The position numbers were made by a program, and so were the translations under genes. A stretch of DNA of 64,000 nt from positions 1-64,000 of the forward strand of contig SUVP01000005.1 of NCBI GenBank assembly GCA_015061945.1. The letters run 5' to 3'. Origin of the DNA: Opitutales bacterium (lineage in GTDB: Bacteria > Verrucomicrobiota > Verrucomicrobiia > Opitutales > Intestinicryptomonadaceae). The notes under the pieces are model-generated. The model searched no databases, was not told where the DNA came from, and saw only the letters and a list, made by a program, of their open reading frames with translations. The stretch's first letter is position 1; every line of letters starts with the position of its first letter. Of the stretch, positions 63,761-64,000 are shown piece after piece.

Positions 63761-64000
63761 ATGGCTCAACAATCACAAGGTTTTGATGACGCAATTACGG
63801 GCGGTTTCGAGATGTCCGTAAAATTGAACGTCTTTGAAGGTCCGCTCGATTTGTTGCTGTTCCTCATTAGAAAAAACGAAATTGATATTTACGATATCCC
63901 GATTGTCGAAGTAACAAAACAATATATGGGTGTTTTGCGTTCAATGGAAAATATGTCGCTGGAAATTGCGGGAGAATTTTTCGTTATGGCTGCAACACTT
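63761..64000 (+). CDS. scpA: segregation and condensation protein A, 3'-truncated
   Basis: The first 80 codons of an scpA gene run off the right edge of the window. The translation MAQQSQGFDDAITGGFEM continues into VKLNVFEGPLDLLLFLIRKNEIDIYDIPIVEVTKQY, which is the standard ScpA opening. ScpA is the kleisin of the SMC condensin complex that organises the chromosome. The ATG at 63761 follows the lptD stop immediately. The rest of the gene, and probably scpB, lies outside the window. Confidence 0.9.
   Translation, partial: MAQQSQGFDDAITGGFEMSVKLNVFEGPLDLLLFLIRKNEIDIYDIPIVEVTKQYMGVLRSMENMSLEIAGEFFVMAATL

Noticed and set aside
1-64000. tRNA, rRNA, transposase or prophage signals.
   Set aside because: None was found by eye; no tRNA-like T-loop consensus or mobile-element gene could be supported.

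Overview
The window reads as a Verrucomicrobiota (PVC superphylum) chromosome segment. The best lineage marker is a 52-residue protein at 13399-13557 that matches the small basic protein family typical of Verrucomicrobia and Chlamydiae. A PEP-CTERM exported protein, Gram-negative envelope genes (lptD, kdsB, kdsD, a PpiD-like chaperone), Prc, cydAB and a dense set of secreted glycoside hydrolases fit the same picture. The DNA is AT-rich, Shine-Dalgarno sites are patchy, and some genes appear to start with GTG or TTG. No rRNA, tRNA, transposase, integrase or CRISPR array was seen. The family calls rest on motif recognition by eye; no database search was run.

Region by region. 1-4601 (+): an oxidative sugar or hydroxyacid catabolic set (FAD-linked oxidase cut by the window edge, a cysteine-depleted Fe-S partner protein, a class II aldolase), then a hairpin-rich tandem repeat of about 70 bp, then an MFS transporter. 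4622-8128 (-): a four-gene run maf, TonB/TolA-like, RluA-type pseudouridine synthase, membrane protein. 8162-18718 (+): an ABC ATPase, a tandem pair of very similar secreted DUF6259-like putative glycosidases, the small basic protein, a cysteine-rich DUF6485-like protein overlapping a U32 peptidase, a secreted beta-helix protein and a Tat-lipoprotein TIM-barrel isomerase-like protein. 18878-24874 (+): lipopolysaccharide Kdo genes (a membrane-fused kdsB, and kdsD), a phospholipid-methyltransferase-like enzyme, a PpiD-like chaperone, a small protein joining a lysine-rich tail to a glycan-binding-like domain, and a sugar transporter.

25014-32147 (+): a tight housekeeping run (RluB-like, ribBA with a degraded GTP cyclohydrolase half, ribH, nusB, ftsY, aroB, TatD-like, tcdA, rhomboid), followed by the Prc protease. 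34623-41076 (-): a His/Pro-rich exported protein and an AddA/AddB-like helicase-nuclease pair. 41083-58064 (both strands): a carbohydrate-degradation island with an SGNH hydrolase, a GH-A clan enzyme, a six-hairpin glycosidase, the PEP-CTERM protein, a GH2 beta-galactosidase-like enzyme, a TIGR03790-like protein, an MFS sugar transporter, a GH31 enzyme and a DUF4886-like SGNH protein. No SusC/SusD pair is present. 58140-64000: a small zinc-ribbon protein (-), DoxX, cytochrome bd oxidase cydAB, lptD, and the start of scpA (+).

Taken together, the genes suggest a heterotrophic, polysaccharide-degrading, microaerobic or oxygen-tolerating bacterium, possibly host-associated. Secreted enzymes would release oligosaccharides, MFS and GRP transporters would bring in sugars, and an oxidase/aldolase pathway would catabolise some of them. 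The clearest departures from textbook families are the hairpin repeat array, the lysine-tail/glycan-binding fusion, the membrane-anchored KdsB, the Fe-S protein that has lost its CCG cysteines, and an AddB-like nuclease without its iron-sulfur cysteines.
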